Shown piece after piece: positions 13,022 to 25,146 of a stretch of DNA of 64,000 nucleotides (position 1 is the first letter of the stretch; every line of letters begins with the position of its first letter). Source of the stretch: Paramecium pentaurelia. Taxonomy: Eukaryota; Ciliophora; Oligohymenophorea; Peniculida; Parameciidae. The stretch covers positions 67,836 through 131,835 of the forward strand of contig CAJJDO010000001.1 in assembly GCA_905183005.1 (NCBI GenBank). The letters are read 5' to 3'. A program made the translations under genes and the position numbers. A model generated the notes under the pieces. The model was not told where the DNA came from, ran no database searches, and was given only the letters and a program-made list of their open reading frames with translations.

Positions 13022-16000
13022 ATGGATTAGTAAGCGATGACTAATGCCCTTGGGAATTTAAGTATGATATTTGTTTTTCTATAAAAGAGCGGCAAAATGA
13101 GATTCGTTAACAATAAAAGCAATAAAGTAGTATTCCAGATCAATAGACTGAAAGTAATGTTTATAATGATGATTTTGATGGTGATGATGCTATTCTTAAT
13201 GTTATTAAAAGTAAAGATAAAAAGTTAACTTTTATTTAGCTGCCCAAGATTAGAAACCTAAACAATAACCATAATCTGCTTAGCCAAAAAGACCTGAATC
13301 TTCAAATAAAAGAACTGCTTCAATGCCAAAGAAGAAGCCATATTCATTTAATAAGTTGAATGAAGGAGAGAAAGAGAAATTATTCTTAGATGTTTATGAT
13401 GAGAATATAAAGTTAAAAGAAAATTAGGTAAAATTTGAAAAAATGTATGGGACTATGGAAGTTAAATTATAATAAATGTAAAAATTTATGGGAAATAAAA
13501 CTGTTGGTGCAGGGGAAACTAATGAATCTAATAATTAATTAGTATCAAAAGTAAATAATTTGGAAACTGAAAATGAAAAATTAAAATAAAAGATATAAGC
13601 TATTTCTTAAGCATAAAGAGTTGTTGTTGCACATTAACCTATGAAAAAAAAGAAATTAGTATAAGCAGATAGACCAGAGATTGAATAAACTGGAATAAGA
13701 GGTGGTTAATTTGTAGATTAATAAAATCAAATAAAATAATTGTTAGATTTAAATGATAAATTAAAGAAACGATTACTTGAATAAGAAGCATAATTTAGAT
13801 AACTTTAAGCAATGATGAATTCTAAAATTGTTAATCAATAAGAATTAAGTTAAAAAAATGCTTAATTTGTAACACTTTAAGAAAGATGCAATAAATTAGA
13901 ATCTAATTTAAATGGTATGAGAACATAATTAGATGATGAACGTAAAAGACAGAGTGAAATTATGATGCTCTTAAGAGAAGAAAAAGAAAAGAATCATTTA
14001 TTGGAAGGATAAGTTAGATCTATGGAGTTGGCATAAAAAAGTGTTGTTGATTTATAAGCAGATTTGTAAGAAGCAAGAAGATAAAAGAAGGAGATTGAAG
14101 AAAGATTAGCAATTTTAATGGAATCACCATTTTTTAAGGAATATAATGAAAGAGCTACTATATAAGCTAAAATGAAAGCTATGGAATAAGAATAAATAAG
14201 GAATGCTACAGATTTAAAGAATTTAAGAGAAACTAATGCTAAGTTAGAAACAGAAAATAGATTGAAAAGAGAAGATATTGAAAATCTTAAAAAAGAATTA
14301 AAATTATTATAAGAGAGAAATTAAGAATTAAATATAAAGATGGCTGAAAAAGATTAGTAATTACTTCCATTTAAAGATTTAAATTATTGGGATAATGATT
14401 AATTTTTAAAAGTGTTAGGTAATCTAAAATGGACTGGAGAAGATCCTGCTTGGAGAAAAATAGAATTTATAGATCGTACTTATATGGATTCTGATGATCC
14501 TGTTTATTTAAGAAAAGAGATTGAACATTTAAAACTTGAAAAAGGAGAATTGGCTGCACATTTAGAAAAAACATAAACATTACTAAAGAATTAATAAGAT
14601 ATATAAATGGAAAAAGATAAAATGCATTAGACATAAATAGAATAATTAAAATTGGAATTAAAGGTTGCAAATGAAAAAGCTTATGAATATGCAAAAATAG
14701 CTGATCTTAAAACTTAGGCAAGATAATAATAAACATTGTATGAAGCTGAGGGAATCAAATATGATGATTCTATATCTGTATTCTCAGTTGACAAAGATGA
14801 AATGTTATCTCCAGGAGAGAATTTCTTTGATTTATGGATTGGAAAAGGAGAGTATTAACCTGCTGAATTAGTATCTTCATATAAGACTTCTACTCAATTA
14901 AATTTGGATCTTGGAAGTCTATTGACATTTGTTACAATTGATTTCTATGATCATGAAACACAACATACAAGTGTATCAGAAGGAACATCATGTTTTTATA
15001 ATTTATAAATAAGTTTTAAAGTTGATGCTGATGCTAATTTTATTTAATATCTTGAAAGCAATTATTTAAAATTAGAACTTTATGTTAGTTAAGGTAGTGA
15101 ACCTACAAAGATTGGATCAGGATTAATTTAATTGAAAGATTTAGTTTATGAGAATAAAAATGATACTATCAGTAAAGTTATTAGTGGATCTCTTACTTTT
15201 CATGGAATCAATAATTAAATGATAGGAATAGTTGAATTTAAAGCAAGAATGAGATTTCCAATTTCAAATTTTATACGTTTATTAAAAGAAAGAAATTAAT
15301 TATAGATGTAAGAATTTGATGATGCTGAAGAGATAGTTGCAGTAAGAAAAAGAAAACTTGTAATATGTATTGAAAAGGGTACATCTCTACCTTCTAAATC
15401 TAATTGTTTCATTTATTATAATTTTGATACTAAAGATTTTCATACAAATACTTAAATGGGATCTAATCCAAAATGGGATTATAGAATGGTTCATGATATT
15501 GTATATAATGAAATGGTAGTCAATTAATTTAATAGAATGCCTTTAGAATTATATATAATTGATGATAATCAACCTTTAGTAGAAGGATCAAATGATAAAG
15601 TGGGATTCTGTTTAATTGATTTATCTCCTTTAGTTAAAAATCAAATGATTGATTTAGCAGCAGAAGTCAAAAATGATGATGGAGATAAAGTAGCATCAGT
15701 TTATGTTAAAATCTTTTGGTATGACGTAAAGGATGAAGATACATTAAATTAATAGAGATCTATGATTGCAGAATCTTGGGAAGAAAATATTACTCATAAA
15801 ATAAGTTCAGAAATGAGATCTAGAGGATTATTGGGCATTACTGCTTTTAGAGTATTTGATAAGGATTAAGATTAAATTATCACTTTTGAAGATTTTGCTA
15901 ATGGTTTAAAGAATGTCTTAAGTATCAAAATGAATCCTTAAGAAATGTAAGTTTATTATTCTAAATTACCATAACCATTAAATTAATAGAAATTCTAAGA

Positions 16001-17768
16001 GTTTTTCCGTTTGTAATCTAATGAGAGTGTTATGTATGAAGCAGGATTTAAATCATAATATCAAACTTAAGAATTATCATCAATAAATTAATTAATGTAA
16101 TAAAACACTATGTAATTGCAAAGAACTTAATTAGAATAGATTCATAATTCTATTTATGATTTATTGAAAAGAAAACTTTCTTATGGTAAATCAGTTTAAG
16201 AATTATTTATGGAAATTGACTCTGTAAAACCTGATGGACAATTAACTATAGATGAATTACAAAAGTATTTCTAATAAAATAGTTTACTAATACCCATTGC
16301 TTAATTAAGAGATTTTCTAAAATTTTATATGGATATTAATAATGATCAATTAATCAATTTTAGAGAATTTACTAATTTCTTTAAATTGATTCCCACTTCT
16401 TAACAATAATAGGTATATTCACAATCTTCATTTCGATAAGGCAGTAACTAAAGAGTACAATCTAATTTCCCAAGCATATAAGATACTTAATTATCTCAAT
16501 CTCCAATTGATATAGCAATTACTGCAATTCTTAATTATGGTTAGGCAAGATAATGGACTTTAATGTAGGTAAGAGAATTCATGGATGAAAACAGAAATAG
16601 TTTTATTGAAGCAAATGAAATGAAAAAGTTTCTTATATAATTTGGAGTTCATAAAAATTTACAAAATGGTGATGATGATATAAGATAAATTATAGCATTC
16701 TTTGATATTAATCATGATGGAAGAATATCCATTTCTGAATTTGCAGATACATTAAATACGTATAATAATAGATTATAGATTATTAAAGCATAACCAACTT
16801 AATAAAATATCTAAAATTATGTTGTTGGTTATCTTATTACTTATATGAGAAAGAATAGAAAAACTGTTCCAGAATTGTTTAATGATATTGATTAAGATGG
16901 AAATGGTTATTTATCAAAAGTTGAGTTGAAGAACATTTTTAAAAATAAAATTGTAATCTAATTTAATCTATTTTCTTTATTAGTTGGTACCTGTTGATGA
17001 ATTTGAATTAAATGAGTTATTTATGGAATTTGATAAAAATAAGGATGGTCATATTAGTATATAAGAGTTTTTGTAAATTGTAAAACCAGCTCTTGATCAG
17101 GATAAAAATGATCTTTAATTTAATTAATAAGGAATTGATAAAGAAAAGGTTGCTCGAAAAGCTGAAGAAATATGTTTTAAAAATGCTAGAGTTCTTCAAT
17201 TAGCCTTCTAATCTAAAGCCTAAAAACCTGGCTATGTAACTGAGACATAGTTCAAATAAATTCTTAGAGAATAGAAAGTTGGATTCACTCCCAATGAAAT
17301 AGACGATTTAACAGTATATTTATCTAAATTTAATTTATAGATATATGTTATTTAACCAGAAAATGGAATGATAAATTACAATTAATTCTTAGATCTAGGT
17401 AAACTTAGAGGAGCATAACAATCTGATATATTTGGCTAAACTAGTAGATCAGGATTTGGTTCTTTAAGTCAAATAGAATAGGAGAGAGCCATAGGTAAAG
17501 CTAAAGAAGTATTAAATAATATATATTATATTAGGTTTTCAATAGAATTTCAAGAGCTGTAAAAAATAAATATACTCCTTAACAACTTTTTGCAACTTTT
17601 GATAAGGATTCAAATGGAAAAATTAATAAAGCAGAATTAGCAGAAGTATTTTCAAAGATGAGAATTAAAAATCTTGATAAAGATGATGTTGAACTTATTT
17701 TCAAAGCATTAGACAGAGATGAGGATGGATAAATTGATGTAAAGGAATTCATCAAATATCTAGAATGA
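13022..17768 (+). CDS. RPGRIP1-like coiled-coil / C2 / EF-hand protein (1544 aa)
   Basis: The introns are 13062-13087, 13211-13239, 16953-16983 and 17509-17534. Domain order is: basic Gln-rich N terminus; coiled coil to about residue 570; two C2-like beta domains (about 590-890), the second containing LELYIIDDNQP and VASVYVKIFWYD; then eight EF-hand loops. The loops include DKDQDQIITFEDF, DINHDGRISISEF, DKNKDGHISIQEF, DKDSNGKINKAEL and DRDEDGQIDVKEF. Coiled coil followed by two C2 domains is the layout of the RPGRIP1/RPGRIP1L transition-zone proteins. The C-terminal EF-hand array is not part of the human proteins and would add calcium binding. Location at the ciliary transition zone is inferred from the layout only. 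Confidence 0.82.
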
Positions 17769-17810
17769 TAAAATATTATTCATTTATAAAAATAATAAAA
17801 TAAAAATAAC

Positions 17811-17883
17811 AGCCGATTGAGAGAATTGAACTCTCGACCCTTTGCTTACAAGGCAAAAGCTCTAACCACTGAGCTAAACCGGC
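17811..17883 (-). tRNA. tRNA-Thr (anticodon UGU)
   Basis: The minus strand folds into a complete cloverleaf without intron. A 7-bp acceptor stem pairs GCCGGTT with AATCGGC. The D stem is GCTC/GAGC, the anticodon stem TTTGC/GCAAA closes the loop CTTGTAA, and the T stem GAGAG/CTCTC closes TTCAATT. The anticodon TGT reads ACA threonine codons, which are common here. CCA is not encoded. A T-rich Pol III terminator lies just beyond the 3' end on the minus strand (plus strand near 17800-17809). Confidence 0.95.
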
Positions 17884-18390
17884 TCGGTTGAACTTTTTAT
17901 GATTCTTTTGGTTATCAGTGGCTTCAAAAAAATTATAGGAAATAATATTTTTTAAGAAATATAAAAATATTTCATAAGAGACTTAAATATTATAAAAATA
18001 ATTAATAATATAAGTTTATTTGAGATTCTATATATTATAAAATTTATACTTTTCTACTAGAATATAAATTCTATAAAATAATACTTTTTCAGAATTTTAA
18101 ATTAGATAAATGGTTTTTTTATACATTAATAAAATCTAAAGTCTACTTCTATAAGCAACATTAATATTTATGAATGAAAGTACTATTCAGAATTAAGATT
18201 GTTCTAAAAGAATTTTTACAGATGTCTTAATTTATTATGAAATCAAAAACAATCAAAAAGATCTATATTATATTATAATCTTAAGAAAGAATCCTTTGAG
18301 TAAAAAAGAATAGAATATATAAAGAATATAAATTGAAAATTTACAGGATAAATTATAAATCAATAACAACAATACTTAAATCTCTGAATT
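17884..18390. other. spacer with a doubtful open frame
   Basis: Under the ciliate code a TGA-free frame starts at an ATG near 18112 and runs for about 150 codons in a different frame from the next gene, overlapping it. Composition is AT-drift-like and no domain is visible, so I treat it as chance. The Pol III promoter is internal to the tRNA; the promoter of the following gene should be here. Confidence 0.4.
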
Positions 18391-18906
18391 ATGGAAGAAC
18401 AAAATATAGTTTCAGATAATCAATTTGAAGAATAAATCAATGATCCAATAGAATACAATATGGAGAAACAATAATATGATAAAAGAGTATTTAGTTATAA
18501 TTCAAAATCCAAAAAAAAATATTAGAAGATTATTGAAAAATTAGAAAATCTCAAAAAGACAGAATTAAAAAAGAAAAATAAAGATAATTAATAATTTAAA
18601 TTGGAAATTGAAGGAGATGATTATAGTGAAGTTAAAAATAATTAAGAGAAATTGAAAATTTTAAAAGAAATTATGAGTTCTGTTCCTGCATATTTGTTAA
18701 TGAGTCCAGCTTAAAAAAGGAAATATTTCAAAACTGTTAATACACAATTTTATGAAACTTTATAGAAAGAACTAGGATCATAGTGTTCTCACTAAAAAAG
18801 TGTACAATTTGATCTTGACAGGAATAAAATCAAAAGTATTCCACACTTGTAATATTTTTAGCTTTTAAGTAGAGTGATAATGTATTTGAAATTTCATAGT
18901 CATTGA
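18391..18906 (+). CDS. unknown Lys/Gln-rich protein (171 aa)
   Basis: A single open frame runs from ATG to TGA 18904-18906. The first 90 residues are charged and helical (Lys, Glu, Asn, Gln). A more conserved-looking second half follows: EIMSSVPAYLLMSPAQKRKY, then SVQFDLDRNKIKSIP. The latter pattern (hydrophobic-F-x-L-x-x-N-K) resembles short conserved tails of some nucleolar proteins, but the match is too small to name a family. The last seven bases overlap the stop region of the convergent CK1 kinase gene. An alternative splice at 18801-18820 would shorten the tail. Confidence 0.55.
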
Positions 18907-20635
18907 TTTGATATTTATAATTAATATAAATAAAGCAGAGAAATTGATACTAAAAAGCTGTCATTTTTTTAGATTATTGTTTAGTCCAGGTTTAAAGCGA
19001 CTACATTATATATAAAATTTACATACGCTCTAACAAAACGAAGTTTAAGCTCTATATATTTCTTCTCTATTCCTTCATCTCCTTCATTCATCTTCTAAAA
19101 TTCAATAGTTGTATCATCTTCTTTTAGTATTTGATTGAAGGATTGACTCATATTAGATCTTAATTTCTATCCATTTAATAGATTCTCCAAATTAGAATCT
19201 GGAGAAATAGAGATAAGATGATCATATTGATGAATATTTGGAGTACCAGAATTATTAGACTTACTATTCTAAAATTTTGAATTTGAATTAAAAGAAATTC
19301 TACTTAATCGACTTAAAATACTAGGTTGTATTCCAATCATAATACTATTATTAAAATCATTATCTGAAACAGTATCATTATTACTACTGATAGATTATAA
19401 CCTATTTTTTTTACGATTAATTTCTGGTGTAAGAGTAGATCTCTTTTTATCAGGCATTTTTAGTAATGAATTCATATCTTACTCTATTGATTAATTTAAT
19501 TATGAACCTAGAAGATTATTACAAGAAGAAAGATCTTCTTTGGATTTCTTAAACCTAAGAATTTTAAATTAATAATTTACAAAGAAGGTTTGCTATTAAG
19601 GAGATTACTGCTTGATGATTATCCTTCTCTATCAGTTTTTTATGAGATTATCCAATCAAAAATAAGTTCTTTTGATAAATAATTATGTTCATTTGAAATC
19701 TTTCTGAATAATGATAAACAATATTTATAGTTTGGTTCTGATTTAAATGGTAATCCTTTAACATAGTCTAAATATCTAGCAAATTCTATAGGTAATCCTT
19801 AACATAATTCATTTGTGTCTATTTTCATTTTTAATTAGCCAACTTAATTTATTTTATCCTCTTCTGATGTAAACTGAAGATTTTACCATGGAAGTTAACC
19901 TTAAATTATGTTCCATCAATAAATACCTTTTAATAAGTAGATCAACATATAACATAAAGATTCCATGTCATCTCTTCTACTCAAAGATAATCCCTTATGA
20001 GCATTGGTACTTGCATATCGTGTAGTTCCTATAAATGGTTGTTTATCTCTTAAAGATCTAAGATTATAGAATAGAATATTGTTATTACATATGTGATTCG
20101 TTTTCATCTTTATAAAACTTACTAATCCCAAAGTCTACAATAAAAAGTTGATTTTCTTCATCCTCTTTACCAACCAAGATATTTTCTGGTTTTATATCTC
20201 TATGTATTACATTACTGAAATTAAAACAAATATTTTTACTATTTATGAAGACTTTCTAAAATAATTATCATTTGTTCTGCAATATTAAGAACACATTTTA
20301 AAGAAAATTTACGATAATTTTTTAAGTAATGTGTTAAATCTCTTCCTAAATATTGAATCACTAAATATGTTGAATCTCCTTCTCTTCCTGACCAATATAG
20401 TTTTGGAATATGTTTTAAATGTTGTAGTCTTCTCAGTATTTCTGCCTATTATGATAATATATTTTTATTTTACTTCTCTTTGAAGACTGGACTCTTCTTT
20501 ATTTTCCTTATCAACTTTTATTGCTACAAAATTTCGAGTATTGATATCTTGTCCTAAATATACAACACCAAAAGAACCAGAAGAAATTCTCTTTTTGGTT
20601 ATATATGTATTGTTGATGAGCTTTTAATTATTCAT
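18900..20635 (-). CDS. casein kinase 1 family protein kinase (about 532 aa)
   Basis: The introns are 20446-20473, 20215-20239, 20058-20088, 19900-19926 and 19555-19580. The kinase domain occupies the first 300 residues. It shows a glycine loop (ISSGSFGVVYLG), VAIK lysine, catalytic loop HRDIKPENIL, DFG, and the CK1 hallmark RYAST-NAHKG followed by SRRDDMESL. All catalytic residues are present, so a Ser/Thr kinase is expected. The remaining 230 residues are Ser/Asn-rich and probably disordered. The 3' end is uncertain: a canonical 22-nt GTA...TAG candidate lies at about 19004-19025, and if spliced the protein would end near 18830 with a different tail (549 codons). The start is only 3 nt from the start of the plus-strand neighbour. 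Confidence 0.88.
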
Positions 20636-20638
20636 TAT

Positions 20639-21388
20639 ATGAAATAATAATTAGTAATTTAAGGAGTGGCTACAGGTTCCTCAACTAAGGTCACTCTTAA
20701 ACCAAAGCCAGTACAATAAAAGCCAAAATATTAAGCTCCTCCTCCCAAATAATCTATTAAGAAACAAACAAAAGTTAATGTCCCATAATAGCAATAATAA
20801 AAATAATAATAATAGTAATAAAAACCACCTGAAACTAAAGTTGTTCAATTAACAGAGTCAATATTATCAGATAAATCTGAACCAGATTAGTAGCAATTTA
20901 AATTGTAACAGGAACCTATTAAATAAAATGAGTTTGCATAAATACATGTACCTGTTTATGGAGAAGTTACAGTCAAATACTCACACTATAATGAAAAGTT
21001 TCCAATAAAAGATGGATAATTATTGGCTAAAGCTATTGATGAGAAATATTGTTTATCTTTTGTTTTTCAAGGACAATACAAATTGATTTTAAAATCAGAA
21101 GATAAGAAAAAAATATTTGAATTCAGTCGTGGAGGTTGGGATGGATGTGAAAATGGTAAAACCTATTATGTGGAGGTTGAAGAAGATCCAATTCAAGAAG
21201 AATGGGATAGAAAAAATTCTAAACCTTATTAAGCTCCAAAAGAAGATACTTGTCCTTTGAAGAATAAAAAATTGGAATTGATTACTTCAGAACTCAAAGC
21301 AATGAGCATAGATGAAATTAAAGATAAGGGATCAAAATTTAAAGAACTTATCGAAGCTAGAGATTTGGAGGATATTTTATTCAAATGA
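20639..21388 (+). CDS. Gln-rich protein with a conserved C-terminal domain (249 aa)
   Basis: A single exon. Residues 1-95 are low complexity with Pro/Lys and a long glutamine run encoded mostly by TAA/TAG (20786-20820). From about residue 105 the sequence becomes compact, with short beta-like stretches: HVPVYGEVTVKYSHYNEKFP, then FEFSRGGWDGCENGKTYYV, and a charged C-terminal helix. No family is recognised. No other in-frame ATG precedes the conserved part, so the start at 20639 is hard to move, although it nearly abuts the CK1 start on the other strand. No introns. Confidence 0.7.
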
Positions 21389-21989
21389 ATATATATATAA
21401 TCCAAGTTTGGAACTCTATTATTATAATTCTTTGTTTTTTTTTTTGATTCTCTCTTTAAAAATTAATTACTTTTTATTATTATTATTAGTTTTGATGATT
21501 TTTAATTAATATTAATATTTTTTATAATATAGAATTCATTAATGAATTTTAATTATTTTAGTAGAAATTCAAAAAGAAGTTATTTAATAATAAATAAAAA
21601 TCAATGTAATTATTAATATCTTCTATTAAGAATGCAAAAATAATTAAATTAAGAATTACAATTATTGAAATATTTTGAAAAATAAAATAAATAAATAAAT
21701 TTAAGGAACTTATCTTTGTAGATTTAAGTAAACCTAAAATGAATTTGAATAGAAACTAAAGTATTTATAAGTTTTTTATTTGTTTTTAATATTATTTTTA
21801 TAACTGTTTATATGTTAATTATATTTAATATAAACTATTAACTTTAAAGAACATTTTATATTATAGATAACTTATTCAAAGTTAAATAGGTATTGTTAAT
21901 TGGGATATCGATTGAGTATGAATATAATTACTTTAAATACTAAATTATATTATGCATTAAAATAAATTTAATATTTAACTGCTAATTAA
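21389..21989. other. AT-rich spacer, no gene seen
   Basis: The spacer is extremely AT-rich with long T and A runs, between the Gln-rich gene and the kinesin gene. I see no structured RNA, repeat array or coding pattern. Short TGA-free frames are present but expected by chance. Confidence 0.5.
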
Positions 21990-24019
21990 ATGTCTAATAA
22001 TTCACCCTTTTAAGTATATCTTAGAGTTAAGCCCTTGTTAGATAATAAGTAATAATATTTACAATTTCTAGTCAGGACAGTCTTATTTAAGAGTTAGATG
22101 AAAAGAGAATAGTGATTACCAAATAGGGTAGAAATAATAAAGAGTTTCATTTTGATCGTATTTTTAATAACGAAAACAATGCTTAAATCTTTTCTGAGAT
22201 TCTCTAAGTATTTTTTATTTATCTAAAGTTATAGCATAATATAAATTATTTCCTTGAAGGTTATAACACAACTATTTTGGCATACGGTATAACAGGATCT
22301 GGCAAAACACATACAATATTTGGTAATGAGAAAGACGAGGGACTTGCATTCTAATGTTTAAATTATTTAGTTGAATAAACAAAGTATTTAAGCAATTTAA
22401 GTTAGTGCTTACCCAAATGCATTAGTAGAAGTGAGTTTTATTGAGATATATAATGAAACTATAAGAGATCTATTAAATACTAATTAAAAATCATTAGTAA
22501 TTATGTAGGATAGTTAAAAAGGATAATATATATCTGGAGTATAATAAATGGTTTGTAAGAATTGTGAAGAAGTGAAAGAAGTATTGAACCTTGGGAATCA
22601 AAATAGAAGTCTGGCTTAAACTATATATAATGTTTCATCTTCAAGATCCCATGCTGTGATTTAGGTAAACTTATCATATAAGATTGACAAGTAAAAATGT
22701 TATAATAATTTTTAAGTTAAATTCTAACTCCAAAATTATTTATTGTAGATTTAGCAGGTTCAGAAAAAGTCTATTTGGAATAGAAGTCAAAAAACTAATA
22801 AGAAGGTTCCAATATTAACAAATCATTATTGGCCTTAAGTCATTGTTTAACGATGTTATCAGATAAAACTAAGAAAAATTAACATATTCCATACAGAAAT
22901 TCAAAACTTACCAGACTCTTATAAGACTCTTTAGGGGGAAACACAAAAACTATAATGATAGCTTGTGTATAATAGAATAAGTAATCATATGATGAAATTT
23001 TGAATACATTGACATATTCTTAAAGAGCTACATAAATAAAGAGACAGGTTCAAAAAGAAATAACATCTATTCCACAGAATCCAAAATCAGAAGATCTATC
23101 TCCTACGAATGAATCTTAATAGTCAGGAGATTCCTCTTCTAAATCAATCTATTTAACTAAAATTTATAATGATATCTACTCAAATGTAGAAGAATATTAT
23201 GAGATTAATAATTCAATAATGGAAATTTAATCATAAATTTAAGCAAATTCTTAAAAAATTGAAGAAACTCAAGAAACTAAATAAGAGGATGAAAATTATA
23301 TGAAATTGTTAGCAGCATAAAAAGAAAATCAAATAATTGAAAAATAATTATAGAATGCATTAAAAACAAATTTATAATAAAAACAGATATTAAAATCTTT
23401 ACTTCTTTAGATTACAGAAGAATAATAATCAACTATAAATTATTGGAAATAAAGATTTGCAGATTTATCCAAATAAATATTAGACATGAAATCTGATTAA
23501 GAGAAATCACAATAAGAATTAGTTTCAAAAGATTTACTCATTGCTTAATAAAAAACAATAATAGAATCAAATAAATTACCAAAAAATTAATCATAATATA
23601 CAACAAGTGGAGATTCAGATCAATCATATCCTATTTCATTTTCATCTTCTACTAATAATTCTTAAATTAAAAAGAAAGCATCTATTACATAATAACCTGC
23701 TGAAGATAGACCTAGATTTGCTAATATTTCTCACATTAAATAGAGATTATCACCAAGAGATAGATCACCTGCAAGTAGTATTTTTGGAACTTCACCTGTT
23801 AGATCACCTTTAAAACATCATTCAATATATAGAAATTTAAGTAATAAATAATATATAAATTTAGATTCAATTTCAAAAGATGATTCAAGAGAATTATCAA
23901 AAGATTTATCAAATCTTAGTATTCATAAAAAGTCACGTGTTGTTGATCCCTAAATTACAACAATAAATTTATATGGAACTACTTACATAAATGTAATAGA
24001 TTAAAAAGAAAATAACTGA
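21990..24019 (+). CDS. kinesin with N-terminal motor domain (about 643 aa)
   Basis: The introns are 22049-22071, 22208-22234, 22384-22405 and 22691-22716. The motor domain spans residues about 5-315: P-loop AYGITGSGKTHT, switch I SSRSHAVIQ, switch II DLAGSEK, and the microtubule-binding HIPYRNSKLTRLLQDSLGG. NTLTYSQRATQIK then leads into the neck, an N-kinesin arrangement, so plus-end motility is likely. The tail has a short coiled coil (about 400-500) and a Ser/Pro-rich end (SPRDRSPAS). Which kinesin class it belongs to is unclear. The 27-nt second intron keeps frame and holds no TGA, so it could also be exon encoding nine residues; canonical borders and motor alignment favour an intron. Confidence 0.9.
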
Positions 24020-24304
24020 AAATATTATTTATCTCATCTATGAATGTTTAATTTAATTTAATAAATTATAAATCTAAACAACCTAATCAAAATTTAAATT
24101 AAAAAAATTAATATTATATTTTTAAAAAATGTTATAAGGATAATAAAATATTTTTATTATTAATTTTAATTCATAAATGATATATAAATTAAATTTAATT
24201 ATTAATATACTTCTCATTTACAATTAGATATAGAAAATATTTAAAATGAAATAGCTTAATTATAAAAAGCTTTCTTGATATACTTTTAAAGTTTATTAAA
24301 ATTG

Positions 24305-25000
24305 ATGAAAAATATAAATTTATATTATATATATAATTCTCCAAATGGTAATTTATATTTTAGAATAATCAATAATACAAAAATCTATATTCAAAATAAT
24401 CTAAATGGAATAGAGTTTGTTTAACGATTACAAACTACACAGATTTCGATTTAATCTTTGCATTTTTTGGATATAAGAGGAACCCAAAATAAAGGGAGAA
24501 TAATTATGAATAAAATACCAGCTAAAATATATGTATTTGATCCATTTTTAAATAATACTTAGGTTGGTTTTCTTGTATTGCAAAATTAACAATAGATCTT
24601 AGATGGTTATGATACTTTTATTGGTTTTTCATATTCATACTTTTCAACATTATCAATAATAGTAAAATTTGAAACCATAGGAAGTTTGTTTTAATTAGCC
24701 TATGGGAGATTATTTTTTTCATTAGTTATTATATAGATATTAGTAATATTTTCGACATCCGATTAAGTGCTACTTTATTTATTAACGCTTAGTTTAAAAA
24801 GTTCTTATTCTACTTTTTTCTAAGCTTTGAAAGTTGGACTGTCTGGAATGTAAGAGAATTGTTAAGGTACTTAATTAGGATTGTTTTAATTTTGGTTTTG
24901 CTTAAAAGAATTAGCACACATGATAATTTAAATTTTTAGATTATAATTATAATAATTATATGTAAATGAAATATTAAATATATTTATGCTGACAACTTGA
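24305..25000 (+). CDS. doubtful membrane protein ORF (231 aa)
   Basis: The frame is open for 232 codons with the ciliate code and contains two hydrophobic stretches around residues 130-175 (RLFFSLVIIQILVIF, then VLLYLLTLSL). No recognisable domain, signal peptide or intron is present. In such AT-rich DNA with a single stop codon, chance frames of this length occur occasionally. It could be a real small membrane protein or the remnant of a decayed duplicate. The downstream 146 bp reach the stop of the convergent dynein gene. Confidence 0.3.
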
Positions 25001-25146
25001 TTTAAGATACATAAAATATTAAAATTTAATTTTGAAAGTGATCACTTTATTATATTAAGAATAAGTTTATAAATAGAGTTATAATTTGATAAGTTAAATA
25101 AAATGTAATTTTATTTATATATATCGAATTAAATCAGTTTATTCAG

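Noticed and set aside
18112..18560. TGA-free frame of about 150 codons starting at ATG 18112
   Set aside because: Overlaps the next gene in another frame, has no domain and no intron; chance frames of this length occur with a single stop codon in AT-rich DNA.
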